From: Desulforamulus ferrireducens
GTDB taxonomy: Bacteria; Bacillota; Desulfotomaculia; Desulfotomaculales; Desulfotomaculaceae
Direction of reading: 5' to 3'
Length of the DNA: 64,000 nt
NCBI RefSeq assembly: GCF_002005145.1
Contig: NZ_CP019698.1
Span: 682,001 to 746,000, forward strand
Shown: piece by piece, positions 48,397 through 56,539 of the stretch
Layout of the letters: every line of letters starts with the position of its first letter
How positions within the stretch are numbered: the stretch's first letter is position 1
Made by a program: the position numbers and the translations under genes
The notes under the pieces: model-generated
The model's input: the letters and a program-made list of their open reading frames with translations, nothing else
What the model was told of the DNA's origin: nothing
The model's database searches: none

Positions 48397-48740
48397 GATG
48401 ATGCGTATTGGCCATCAGCCATCAGCCTTCGGCTTTTTGACCTTAGGTCATAGACCATAAGCCATTGGCCTTTTTTGACCTCCCTCTTTGAGGGAGGTGG
48501 CGGCACAGCCGCCGGAGGGAGTTGGACCCAAAATTAACTCCCCCAGTCGCTTCGCGACGCGGCCCCCGACCCCTCGGCGAGGGGTCTATTTTATTCCCTC
48601 TCCCCATGGGAATGTGCTACGAGTACCAGGTTTAATCCAACTAAGCCAATGGCTAATATTTAGCCGACGGCCGATGGCCGATGGCTGACGGCCTAAAAAA
48701 AGGAAGTGTCACATTACCGTAGTAATGCAACACTACCTTA
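48397..48740 (-). repeat. Mosaic intergenic repeat, copy C (inverted, long form)
   Basis: Read on the minus strand: hairpin AAGGTAGTGT...ACACTTCCTT followed by seven T (terminator for the second feo operon); GGCC words (48662-48694); the GGATTAAACCTGGTACT segment; the CCCCTC module; a GACCTAAGGTC block; GGCC words; and the right end AATACGCATCATC. The module's stem-loops are ACCTCCCTC/GAGGGAGGT (48478-48498), GGCGGC/GCCGCC (48500-48514) and GTCGC/GCGAC (48546-48558). It fills the gap between convergent genes; no other gene is present. Confidence 0.82.
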
Positions 48741-48748
48741 CTGTATTT

Positions 48749-48907
48749 CTACTTTTCCTTGCTTTGGCCGCATTTGGAGCAATTCCCGGAACAGCCGCTG
48801 GGAATGGGTTCCCGGCATCTGGGACAAACCAGAGTTAGCATCTCCACGGGACAGTGACAACGGGGACAGGTTTTTTTATGCTGGCATGTTTTTTCTGTTA
48901 CTTTCAT
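48749..48907 (-). CDS. Cys-rich 52-residue protein coupled to feoB
   Basis: The start codon overlaps the feoB stop by one base (TAATG), so translation is coupled. The product (start MKVTEKTCQHKKTCPRCHC) has nine Cys in 52 residues, arranged as three CxxC pairs (CPRC, CPRC, CSKC) with additional Cys, like a double zinc ribbon. It has no membrane segment. FeoC-type or Cys-rich FeoB partners are known in other bacteria, but this is not the classical FeoC winged helix nor the membrane-anchored Cys-rich form. A metal- or redox-sensing partner of FeoB is an inference. Confidence 0.75.
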   Translation of the reverse strand: MKVTEKTCQHKKTCPRCHCPVEMLTLVCPRCREPIPSGCSGNCSKCGQSKEK

Positions 48908-50892
48908 TATGCCACACCGCCTGATTTAGAACTGTCGGACAGAGGAGTTTTTTTCGTGAAACGAACCAACAGTATGGTTAAGGCCGCCAAAGTCCAAACA
49001 GCGCCAATCACAGACACCACTTCAAAGGGTGTGGAAACACCCAGCCATTGGGATAACTTAGCCACCATACCGCCGATCAAGAAGGCGATGACCCAGGTAC
49101 TTAACCACATAATGGCTGCCTCCTTTTTAGTACGTTCCTTAAACATGACCAGGACAGAGGCAATGCAAGGGACGAAGAGGGTAATGGTTGTTAAGGATAC
49201 TACCACTTGGATTGGTGTTAAGGTCATATCTGCTAAGCCTGCGGCGCCGAAGTCCCGACGGACAACCCCCATAATAAAGGCGGTGGCTGCTTCCTTGGGT
49301 AAACCGAGCCAACCCACGGTCAGGGGAGCCAGGGCATTTTGCAAAAATGTCAATATTCCAGTGACCTGGAAAACGCTAATTAGCAGGGCACCCAGGGCAA
49401 AGAGGGGAAAGGCCTCTTTGAGAAATTGGTAAGACTTAATACCTGTTTTGGTTAACACGTTATTTAATCTAGGAAAACGTAAGGGTGGCAGATCAATTAA
49501 TAGGTTGGAAGATTGTCCTGGCAGTAGGGCGTTCATGAGGGTACCCACCACCACTAGCACTGCCAAAATTACCAAGGCGTAGAGGGCCACAAAGGCAGGT
49601 CCCACCGCTGCTAACATACCGGCAATAACACCCAATTGAGCCGAACAGGGGATAGCCAAGCCCAAGAGGAAAATAGCAATTCTTCTTTCCCTTTCAGAAC
49701 CCAGCAGTCTGGTAGTAATGGTGGCCATGGTGACACAGCCAAGACCCAGAATTAAAGGTATCACAGCTCGTCCGTTGAGGCCGATACCGGTAAGAACACG
49801 GTCCACCAGGGTAGCCAGACGGGGCAGATAGCCGGAATCCTCAAACAGCGAAAGGAAGAAGTAAAAACCTACCACCAGAGGCATTAAAAGTCCTAAAACA
49901 TAGGTAAAGGTCATAGTCAAGACGCCAAACTCGCCAATTAGAATAGTTCCTAAAATGCTATCTTCACTAATGATGCTGCCTACCAAGCTTCTCACAGCAG
50001 GTTCATAGTGGCCAATCATGATGGTTTCTTCAGTTATACCCACCACAGTACCGGCCACAAATATACCAATGATTTGGTACATGGCATAGAGGGCAACCAG
50101 CAGAATGGGTATACCGGTAAGGGGTTTGATCATCATCCGGCTAAGGCTGTTGGCAAAGGAGGTAGCTTTGCTGGTTTCTTTGAGTACTTGCCCAACTATC
50201 CGGTTAACCCTTTGGCGCCGCTGCAGATAAATGGCTTCCCGCTGATCCAAAGGCTGCAGGCCATGTCTTTCGGCTACGGCAGCGTCCCCTTCCAGAATTA
50301 ACAGGGCTTCACCGCGACTACCCACTCTGTTTATCAGTTTATCCAACTCCTGCTGCAAATGTCCGTCGGTATGCCCCCGACGAGCCTGGGACAGTTGTTG
50401 TTTAACTTCCTCCAAGCCTTGCTTTTGCACAGCCACAGTGGGAATAACCGGTACACCCAGCAGTTGACTTAATAATTGATGATCCACCTGAATGCCCTGT
50501 TTAGTTGCTTCATCTACCATATTGAGGGCTACCAATACCGGTACGCCTGTGTCAATAATTTGTTGGGTCAGAAATAAATCCCGTTCCAAATAAACTGCAT
50601 TGACCACATTAATCACCACATCGGCGGTGAGGATAACATCCCGGGCTACTCTTTCCTCATCGTTAAAGGAAGATATGCCGTAAACTCCAGGGGTGTCTAC
50701 AACCACATCCTTTTCCCAACGACCGTAGGATATTTCCAGGGTGGTGCCGGGGTAATTGGAAACATCCACATACATGCCGGTAAGGTAATTAAAAAATACC
50801 GATTTTCCGGCATTGGGGTTACCGGCCAGCACAATCCGCCGTGCCCCTTCGGGAATATCTATTTTTACACTACATCCATGACAGTGGGACAT
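48907..50892 (-). CDS. feoB: FeoB ferrous-iron transporter, second copy
   Basis: The 661-residue protein begins with a Cys-x2-Cys motif (MSHCHGCSVKI) before the G domain (GNPNAGKSVFFNYL, PGTTLE, DTPGVYG, NMVDE). The helical linker and polytopic transport core follow, with Gate motifs (LLMPLVVGFYFFLSLFEDSGYLPR, TLFVPCIASVLV). It is clearly a paralogue of the copy at 42804. ATG 50892 has AAGGAG nine bases upstream; a GTG three codons earlier is too close to it. Operon order: feoA, feoB, Cys-rich protein. Confidence 0.94.
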   Translation of the reverse strand: MSHCHGCSVKIDIPEGARRIVLAGNPNAGKSVFFNYLTGMYVDVSNYPGTTLEISYGRWEKDVVVDTPGVYGISSFNDEERVARDVILTADVVINVVNAVYLERDLFLTQQIIDTGVPVLVALNMVDEATKQGIQVDHQLLSQLLGVPVIPTVAVQKQGLEEVKQQLSQARRGHTDGHLQQELDKLINRVGSRGEALLILEGDAAVAERHGLQPLDQREAIYLQRRQRVNRIVGQVLKETSKATSFANSLSRMMIKPLTGIPILLVALYAMYQIIGIFVAGTVVGITEETIMIGHYEPAVRSLVGSIISEDSILGTILIGEFGVLTMTFTYVLGLLMPLVVGFYFFLSLFEDSGYLPRLATLVDRVLTGIGLNGRAVIPLILGLGCVTMATITTRLLGSERERRIAIFLLGLAIPCSAQLGVIAGMLAAVGPAFVALYALVILAVLVVVGTLMNALLPGQSSNLLIDLPPLRFPRLNNVLTKTGIKSYQFLKEAFPLFALGALLISVFQVTGILTFLQNALAPLTVGWLGLPKEAATAFIMGVVRRDFGAAGLADMTLTPIQVVVSLTTITLFVPCIASVLVMFKERTKKEAAIMWLSTWVIAFLIGGMVAKLSQWLGVSTPFEVVSVIGAVWTLAALTILLVRFTKKTPLSDSSKSGGVA

Positions 50893-50964
50893 AAAGGTCA
50901 CTCCTTAGTTGTAATAATTCCGTGAACGCCCTTTCCCAAATGCTTGGGTTTCATAATCAGCTAG

Positions 50965-51183
50965 CTAGTTAAGACTTATACTAATCTCCTTGGCTAACTG
51001 ACGACCCATGGCGATTTGCTGGCGATTTTTACGAATAACAATGGGACCGGCGGGAACTACCTCCTCGCAGGTAAGCCATTCTCCCTCAGCAATACCAAAA
51101 CGAATGGCTTGGGAACGCACGGTTTCGTTATCAATGCGATTAATCTTAAAGCACTGGCCTCTTTTAATAAGATCTAAAGTCAT
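50965..51183 (-). CDS. feoA: FeoA ferrous-iron transport accessory protein, second copy
   Basis: A 72-residue FeoA domain (IKRGQCFKINRIDNETVRSQAIRFGIAEGEWLTCEEVVPAGPIVI), closely similar to the FeoA at 42486, which points to duplication of the feoAB pair. AAGGAGTG precedes ATG. It lies downstream of two Fur-box-like sites and 72 bases before feoB. Confidence 0.93.
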   Translation of the reverse strand: MTLDLIKRGQCFKINRIDNETVRSQAIRFGIAEGEWLTCEEVVPAGPIVIRKNRQQIAMGRQLAKEISISLN

Positions 51184-51202
51184 AAGGACACCACTCCTTC
51201 TT

Positions 51203-51221
51203 GAATATGATAATCATTATC
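51203..51221 (-). promoter_or_regulatory. Fur box upstream of the second feoA
   Basis: GAATATGATAATCATTATC matches the Fur consensus at 17 of 19 positions and contains the perfect core GATAATCATTATC. It lies 20 bases before the feoA start on the minus strand. Confidence 0.85.
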
Positions 51222-51297
51222 AATAAGTAATTAGATCAGTGCATATCCGCTGGGAAAAAACTATTTCATTAAAGTGGATTTATACACCTTGATAATT

Positions 51298-51316
51298 GTA
51301 AATGAAAATCATTATC
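51298..51316. promoter_or_regulatory. Second Fur-box-like site in the feoA/TyrR-like divergent region
   Basis: GTAAATGAAAATCATTATC matches the Fur consensus at 16 of 19 positions. It lies about 115 bases upstream of feoA and 124 bases upstream of the divergent sigma-54 activator, so it could serve either. Confidence 0.7.
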
Positions 51317-51439
51317 ATTTCTGATTTCAGTATATGTCTTACCCATGTGAATGTCAATCCCTTTTCCGGAAAATTTTTGGTCAGCAGGATGAGTTTGTTT
51401 TTATGTCGAAATCTCATCTTTAAGAATTGAGGTGGTGCT

Positions 51440-53011
51440 GTGGAAACCTTGCGATTGCGACTTGAGTTTCACGATCGGGTGGGCATGGTCTATGACGTAT
51501 CCCAGGTAGTATCGCCCAAAAACATCAACATCATATCCTTACAGGTCTTACCAAACAACATGTTTTTGGAGATTGAGGCCCTGGCTAAGCGGGAGGAGGA
51601 AGCTCTCCTGGATGAGCTCAGGAGAATTCCTGGTGTCGAACAGGTGGAGACCATTGAAGTAATGCCCTATGAAGAAAGGGAAAGGCAGTTAAAAGCTGTC
51701 TTGGACTCTGTTAGCGACGGCATCATTGCGGTGGACCGTAAGGGGCAAATTACTGTCTTTAACCCGGGATGTGAAAAAATTTTACGCATTCCTGCGGAAA
51801 AGGCTATTGGACGAAATGTGGCCGAAGTAATTTCCCATGATATTCCTATGATTAATGGTTTAAAAAATGGTGAAGGCTACGATAACAAAGAAATAATGAT
51901 TACCTCGCCCAGAGGCAGGCATCATTATTTGAGTACCGGGCGTCCTGTTAAGGATGAAGCAGGTAGAATCATAGGTATGGTAGCCGCCCTGAAAGATATG
52001 AATCAGGTGCGAGATTTGGTTTACTCCATGACCAAACCCTCGATGGTTACCTTTGATGATATTATTTATGGTAGCGAGGCCATGGAAAAGGTATTAGCCA
52101 TGGCCAGGCGGGTGGCTAAAAGCGATTCAACAGTGGTAATTCGCGGCGAGAGTGGTACTGGCAAGGAATTGTTTGCCAGGGCCATCCACATGGAAAGTGT
52201 GCGGCGGCATAAACCCTTTGTCCCCTTGAACTGTGCTGCCTTACCAGACTCCTTGCTGGAAAGCGAATTATTTGGATATGCCGATGGTGCTTTTACCGGC
52301 GCTAAAAAGGGTGGCAAACAGGGGCTGTTTGAATTTGCCCACGAAGGAACCCTGTTTTTGGATGAAATAGGTGAGCTTTCGCCTCACCTACAGGCCAAAC
52401 TGCTGCGGGTATTACAGGATGGCAAGGTAAGGAGAATTGGCGATAGTGATGAAACCCCGGTTAATGTAAGGGTAATAGCAGCAACTAACCGTAATCTGGA
52501 AGAAATGATCACCCAGGGGCAGTTTAGAAGGGATTTATACTATCGTTTAAATGTATTTCCCCTGCGCCTGCCACCTTTGCGTGAACGTCCCGAGGATATT
52601 CCTTTTTTAGTACAGCACTTTTTGAAAAAGTACAATTCTCATCCCGATAAAAAAATTACCGGGATTTCTGCCGGGGCCCTGCGTATACTGACGAAAAATC
52701 GCTGGAACGGTAATGTGCGTGAATTAGAGAATGTCATAGAAAGAGCCATCAATCTGGTGGAGAACGGTGAAATACAACCAGAGCATATTGTATTTGACGA
52801 AGCCAGTATGGGTCTCAAGAAGCCTGGAACTTCGCCGGAGGAAACTTTGGTGGCCACCAGTCTGAAGGCGACCGCCGCCCAGGCAGAGTTAGATGCGCTG
52901 CAACTGGCCCTGAAAACCTATGGTTCAGCCCGCAAGGCGGCAAAGGCTCTGGGTGTATCCCATACCACCGTGATCAATAAGATGAAGAAGTTTGGTCTAA
53001 CCTTAAAGTAA
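51440..53011 (+). CDS. TyrR-like sigma-54-dependent activator (ACT-PAS-AAA-HTH)
   Basis: The 523-residue protein has an N-terminal ACT domain (LRLEFHDRVGMVYDVSQVV, residues 1-75), a PAS domain (about 85-185) and an AAA+ domain: Walker A GESGTGKELFARAIH, the intact GAFTGA loop for sigma-54, Walker B TLFLDEIGEL, and an arginine finger region. A Fis-type HTH follows at the end (YGSARKAAKALGVSHTTVINKM). ACT plus PAS is the TyrR layout, so an aromatic or other amino acid is the likely ligand. Start GTG 51440 is behind GAGGTGG. No sigma-54 promoter was identified nearby. Confidence 0.92.
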   Translation: METLRLRLEFHDRVGMVYDVSQVVSPKNINIISLQVLPNNMFLEIEALAKREEEALLDELRRIPGVEQVETIEVMPYEERERQLKAVLDSVSDGIIAVDRKGQITVFNPGCEKILRIPAEKAIGRNVAEVISHDIPMINGLKNGEGYDNKEIMITSPRGRHHYLSTGRPVKDEAGRIIGMVAALKDMNQVRDLVYSMTKPSMVTFDDIIYGSEAMEKVLAMARRVAKSDSTVVIRGESGTGKELFARAIHMESVRRHKPFVPLNCAALPDSLLESELFGYADGAFTGAKKGGKQGLFEFAHEGTLFLDEIGELSPHLQAKLLRVLQDGKVRRIGDSDETPVNVRVIAATNRNLEEMITQGQFRRDLYYRLNVFPLRLPPLRERPEDIPFLVQHFLKKYNSHPDKKITGISAGALRILTKNRWNGNVRELENVIERAINLVENGEIQPEHIVFDEASMGLKKPGTSPEETLVATSLKATAAQAELDALQLALKTYGSARKAAKALGVSHTTVINKMKKFGLTLK

Positions 53012-53066
53012 AAGAGAAAGCAGACTTGTTTTCAGAATATTGGTACTGCAAAAAGGAGAATATTAT

Positions 53067-53870
53067 ATGCTGGTGGATTACCATATTCATACCTTTAGAA
53101 GTGGCCATGGGGTGGGCACTGTGGAAGAATATGTAGAGGCGGCCCGCAAGAAGGGTATAAGGGAGTTAGGCTTTTCCGAGCATTTACCCCTTTACTGGTT
53201 ACCGGAATCGCGTCGCAATTCGGAATTAGCTATGCCTTTCTCCGACCTGCCTTTATATATTAGCGAGGTACAGCAGGCTCAACAAAAACACCCGGATTTA
53301 GCCATTAAATTAGGGGTGGAGGCAGACTATATTCCCGGTTATGAAGAAGAACTGAAAAAAATACTTCTATCCTTGCCGCTGGATCATGTACTTGGCTCGG
53401 TACACTTTCTGGGGAACTGGGCCTTTGACGATCCGGCCCAAAGGGAAGAATACCAGAGCAGAAGCATTGATGAACTGTATAACAGCTACTTTACCCTGGT
53501 CCAACAGGCCGCTGCCACGGGTTTGTTTGACATCATGTCCCACCCGGACTTAATCAAAAAGTTTGGCTACAAACCCAGCGTCCCTGTGACGGAACTGTAT
53601 CGGAAAACCGTCCAGGTTTTTAAAGAACATGATGTCTGTGTAGATGTCAATGCTGCGGGCTGGCGCTACCCCTGTGCGGAACTTTACCCGGCGCCGGAAT
53701 TTCTTAAACTATGCCTGGAATACGGTGTTCCGGTAACCCTGGGGTCCGATGCCCATAAACCGGAATTGGTAGGGGAAGGCTTACCACGGGCAGCGGAATT
53801 ATTAAAGGACATTGGCTTCCGACAGGTGGCGGTTTTTGAGAAGAGAAAGCGGTCGCTGGTGGAGCTGTAA
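53067..53870 (+). CDS. PHP-family phosphatase, histidinol-phosphatase-like
   Basis: The 267-residue PHP-fold protein carries metal motifs DYHIHTFRSGHG at the N-terminus, GFSEHLPLY, GVEADYIPGYEE, GSVHFL, SHPDLIKKFG, DVNAAGWRYP and GSDAHKPELVG. This is the HisK-type monofunctional histidinol-phosphatase pattern; a related phosphoesterase is possible because no other his genes are near. ATG 53067 has AAAAGGAG. Placed 55 bases after the TyrR-like activator, so it may be its target or operon partner. Confidence 0.85.
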   Translation: MLVDYHIHTFRSGHGVGTVEEYVEAARKKGIRELGFSEHLPLYWLPESRRNSELAMPFSDLPLYISEVQQAQQKHPDLAIKLGVEADYIPGYEEELKKILLSLPLDHVLGSVHFLGNWAFDDPAQREEYQSRSIDELYNSYFTLVQQAAATGLFDIMSHPDLIKKFGYKPSVPVTELYRKTVQVFKEHDVCVDVNAAGWRYPCAELYPAPEFLKLCLEYGVPVTLGSDAHKPELVGEGLPRAAELLKDIGFRQVAVFEKRKRSLVEL

Positions 53871-53887
53871 AATAACCCTTCTGTTTC

Positions 53888-54204
53888 AAAGGAAGTGTCG
53901 CATTACTTTAGTTTTGCGACGCTTCCTTTTTTGGGCCATCGGCCTTCAGTCTTCGGCCGTCGGCTTTTTGGCCTTAGGCCATAGGCTGTAAGCTTTTGGC
54001 TTAATAGATTGTTCATCGGCTTTTTGAATTATACGGTACTTGTAGATATTCCCTAGCGTGGGGACTTTATAGTAGCCCCCTCAGTGAGGGGGCTGTCGCG
54101 AAGCGACTGGGGGAGTTTTGCAGGTTTTTGTTCCCAACTCCCTCCGTCGGCGAAGCCGAAGGCTGATGGCCGATGGCCGAAGGCCAGTTGCATATCATCC
54201 ATCA
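53888..54204 (+). repeat. Mosaic intergenic repeat, copy D (module truncated on the right)
   Basis: The left terminator hairpin AAAGGAAG-T-GTCGC/GCGAC-G-CTTCCTTT (53888-53929) plus T-run ends the PHP transcript. Next come GGCC words, a GGTACTTGTAG segment and the module AGCCCCCTC/GAGGGGGCT (54074-54094), GTCGC/GCGAC (54095-54107) and GTCGGC/GCCGA (54146-54160). The module then breaks off into GGCCGATGGCCGAAGGCC and the right end CATATCATCC. The last module hairpin seen in copies B and C is missing. Confidence 0.82.
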
Positions 54205-54286
54205 ATTGCGCCACAGCCTATTTTTTTCCCAAAAATATCAAAAAGTACCGTAGGCAGGAAGGAATTCTCTGTAAGTTAGCGAATAA

Positions 54287-54332
54287 GTGGTGTAAAGTGG
54301 TACATAGTGGTAGAATATACCCACAAAGTGGA
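54287..54332 (+). promoter_or_regulatory. MraZ operator: tandem GTGGT boxes
   Basis: GTGGT occurs at 54287-54291, 54297-54301 and 54307-54311, each exactly ten bases apart, with a fourth GTGGA at 54328-54332. MraZ is known to bind three direct repeats separated by 5 bases upstream of its own gene. A TAGAAT minus-10-like box overlaps at 54311-54316, so binding would block transcription of the dcw cluster. Confidence 0.85.
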
Positions 54333-54342
54333 GCATGATAAC

Positions 54343-54771
54343 ATGTTTATGGGGGAATTCCAACACAATATCGACCCCAAAGGTCGCCTGATAATTCCAG
54401 CCCGTTTCCGTGAAGGCCTGGGTGACCGGTTTATTGTCACTAAAGGACTGGACCACTGTCTTTTTGTTTATCCTTTGCAAGAATGGGCAGAGGTAGAACA
54501 AAAGCTCAAGTCGCTGCCCTTTACCAGGGCAGATGCCCGGGCCTTTGTACGTTTTTTCTTTTCTGGAGCCACTGAATGTGAAGTAGACAAACAGGGGCGT
54601 ATTTTGCTGCCCAATAATCTGAGGGAATATGCTAGGCTGGACAAGGAAACAATGGTGGTTGGAGTATCTACCCGTGTAGAAATATGGTCTAAGGAAGAAT
54701 GGGATCGTTACAATACACAGGCTGAAGCCTCTTTTGAAGAATTGGCAGAGAAAATAGTTGATCTACTATAA
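54343..54771 (+). CDS. mraZ: Transcriptional regulator MraZ
   Basis: A 142-residue AbrB-like protein with two MraZ repeats ([43 protein letters not shown], both with the DxKGR/DxQGR DNA-binding signature). It represses or modulates the division and cell wall cluster and associates with RsmH. Start ATG 54343 has GGAG eight bases upstream. A GTG start at 54307 would fall in its own operator and is rejected. Confidence 0.94.
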   Translation: MFMGEFQHNIDPKGRLIIPARFREGLGDRFIVTKGLDHCLFVYPLQEWAEVEQKLKSLPFTRADARAFVRFFFSGATECEVDKQGRILLPNNLREYARLDKETMVVGVSTRVEIWSKEEWDRYNTQAEASFEELAEKIVDLL

Positions 54772-54910
54772 TCAAGTCTTAAAGAACGGGAAACAGCAAA
54801 CAGTATTGAACTTTACAGAAAGGTTAACAATATATCAAGGATGACATTACTCTAATAACTTACCGATCATAGTCTGATTAATAGCAAAAAACTCCTTGAA
54901 AGGCGAACAA

Positions 54911-55852
54911 ATGGAATTTAAACATATATCAGTACTATTGCATGAATCGATTGAAGGTTTAAATATTAAACCCCAGGGCATCTATGTGGACTGTACCCTT
55001 GGGGGAGCGGGACACAGTTTGGAAATATTGCGCAAGTTAGGGCCGGAGGGACGACTGATTGGTATTGACCAGGACCCGGCAGCCATAAAAAATGCTGCTG
55101 AACGTCTTCAGAGTTTCGCCGGTCAGTTTCGTGCCGTTAAAAGAAATTTTTACCAATTAAAACATGTTTTGGAGGAGCTGGGGATTCAGAGGGTGGATGG
55201 TGTGCTCTTTGACCTGGGTGTATCCTCCTACCAGTTGGACACACCGGACCGTGGTTTTAGTTATATGCACGATGCGGAATTGGATATGCGCATGTCGCCG
55301 GACAGCGCTGTTAGTGCCAAAGACTTAGTGAACAAGCTCTCAGAGCGAGAGTTAACAGATATCATCCGTAAATACGGTGAAGAAAAGTGGGCTAAAAGAA
55401 TCGCTGCCTTTATTGTTAAAGAGCGGGCCAAGCAACCTATTACCACCACCGGTAAATTGGTGGAGGTGATTAAAGCTGCGGTACCGGCAGCAGCCCGCCG
55501 AGATGGTCCACATCCTGCCAAAAGAACCTTTCAAGCCTTACGTATTGCGGTTAATCATGAATTGGATATTCTCAACCAAACTATGAAAGATGCTGTGGAT
55601 GTACTAAATCCAGGGGGCCGAGTGGTTGTCATTACCTTTCACTCCCTGGAAGACCGTATCATTAAGGAGACCTTTAAGGAATTAGCCAACCCTTGTACTT
55701 GTCCGCCAACCTTCCCTGTATGTGCCTGCGGTAAAAAACCACAGATAAAAATCATCACCAATAAGCCCATTGAACCATCTCCGGCAGAGGTGGCAAGCAA
55801 TCCCAGGGCCCGCAGTGCCAAGCTCAGGGTGGCGGAGAAATTAAACGTGTAA
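54911..55852 (+). CDS. rsmH: 16S rRNA (cytosine1402-N4)-methyltransferase
   Basis: The 313-residue SAM-dependent methyltransferase has [15 protein letters not shown], the SAM loop [27 protein letters not shown], and the C-terminal [12 protein letters not shown] followed by CxCPPxxPVCxCG. It methylates C1402 in the ribosomal P site. Position after mraZ is standard. ATG 54911 has AAAGGCG. A CCTTGGC/GCCAAGG hairpin lies between it and ftsL (55864-55890). Confidence 0.95.
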   Translation: MEFKHISVLLHESIEGLNIKPQGIYVDCTLGGAGHSLEILRKLGPEGRLIGIDQDPAAIKNAAERLQSFAGQFRAVKRNFYQLKHVLEELGIQRVDGVLFDLGVSSYQLDTPDRGFSYMHDAELDMRMSPDSAVSAKDLVNKLSERELTDIIRKYGEEKWAKRIAAFIVKERAKQPITTTGKLVEVIKAAVPAAARRDGPHPAKRTFQALRIAVNHELDILNQTMKDAVDVLNPGGRVVVITFHSLEDRIIKETFKELANPCTCPPTFPVCACGKKPQIKIITNKPIEPSPAEVASNPRARSAKLRVAEKLNV

Positions 55853-55973
55853 AACTAGCTGGCCCTTGGCTAAAAAGCCCATGGCCAAGGACGATGACAG
55901 TTTATTTGTTCACCAACCTTGCAGCAGTTATTTAGCAAAACAAGGTTCTATATAGAATGGTAGGTGCATAAGC

Positions 55974-56501
55974 TTGAGTGTAGCACAGGAAAATTTTAGT
56001 TACCTGCAACAGCAGGAGGTACAGCAAGTTCAAAGGAAAGCAGCTCCTCGGTTGTCTCAGAGAGCTGTACGCAGAGGAAAACTCCTGTTAACTGGCTGCA
56101 TTTTAGCATTGTTTATGATGGGTGTTACCGTAGCCTATTATTTTGCCCAGTTATCTTCTGTAGGTTATCAAATTAGTCAACTGCAAAGCCAGTTGGCAGC
56201 TTTAGAGACCGAACAGGAATACCTGGAAACACAGGCTAATCAGTTGATGTCGCTACAAAGAATTGAGGCCATTGCCACCACTAAATTGGGTATGGTAAAA
56301 CCGGATCCCCAAGAAGTGGTTCTGGTAGCCGCCTTGCCCACGGTTCCCGATGAGGGATCGCCCAAGTCAACCAGTGAAAAAGTGTCCCAAGGGACTGAAG
56401 ATAATGTTGCCAAAGCGAAGGACAGACATGGGGAGACAAACTCTTCAAGTCCGGTGATAGAGGCCTTTGTGGGACTGGTTAATCGTTGGGGAAAATCCTA
56501 G
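55974..56501 (+). CDS. ftsL: FtsL-like division protein
   Basis: A 175-residue bitopic protein: basic cytoplasmic head (residues 1-40), one membrane segment (LLLTGCILALFMMGVTVAYYF), a coiled coil with heptads (QISQLQSQLAALETEQEYLETQANQL), the DivIC/FtsL motif IEAIATTKLGMVKP, and a Ser/Lys-rich tail. It forms the FtsL-DivIC-DivIB divisome subcomplex. Start TTG 55974 has TAGGTG. Assigned from domain layout and position between rsmH and the PBP. Confidence 0.88.
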   Translation: MSVAQENFSYLQQQEVQQVQRKAAPRLSQRAVRRGKLLLTGCILALFMMGVTVAYYFAQLSSVGYQISQLQSQLAALETEQEYLETQANQLMSLQRIEAIATTKLGMVKPDPQEVVLVAALPTVPDEGSPKSTSEKVSQGTEDNVAKAKDRHGETNSSSPVIEAFVGLVNRWGKS

Positions 56502-56539
56502 GGGAGGGGTAATCTAGGCCTGTTAGGGAGGAATCGGGG

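Noticed and set aside
48488-48688. 66-codon plus-strand frame in the repeat region before feoB
   Set aside because: It lies within mosaic repeat copy C; no ribosome site.
48854-49432. Long 192-codon plus-strand frame
   Set aside because: Antisense shadow of feoB and the Cys-rich gene; feoB has unmistakable motifs on the minus strand.
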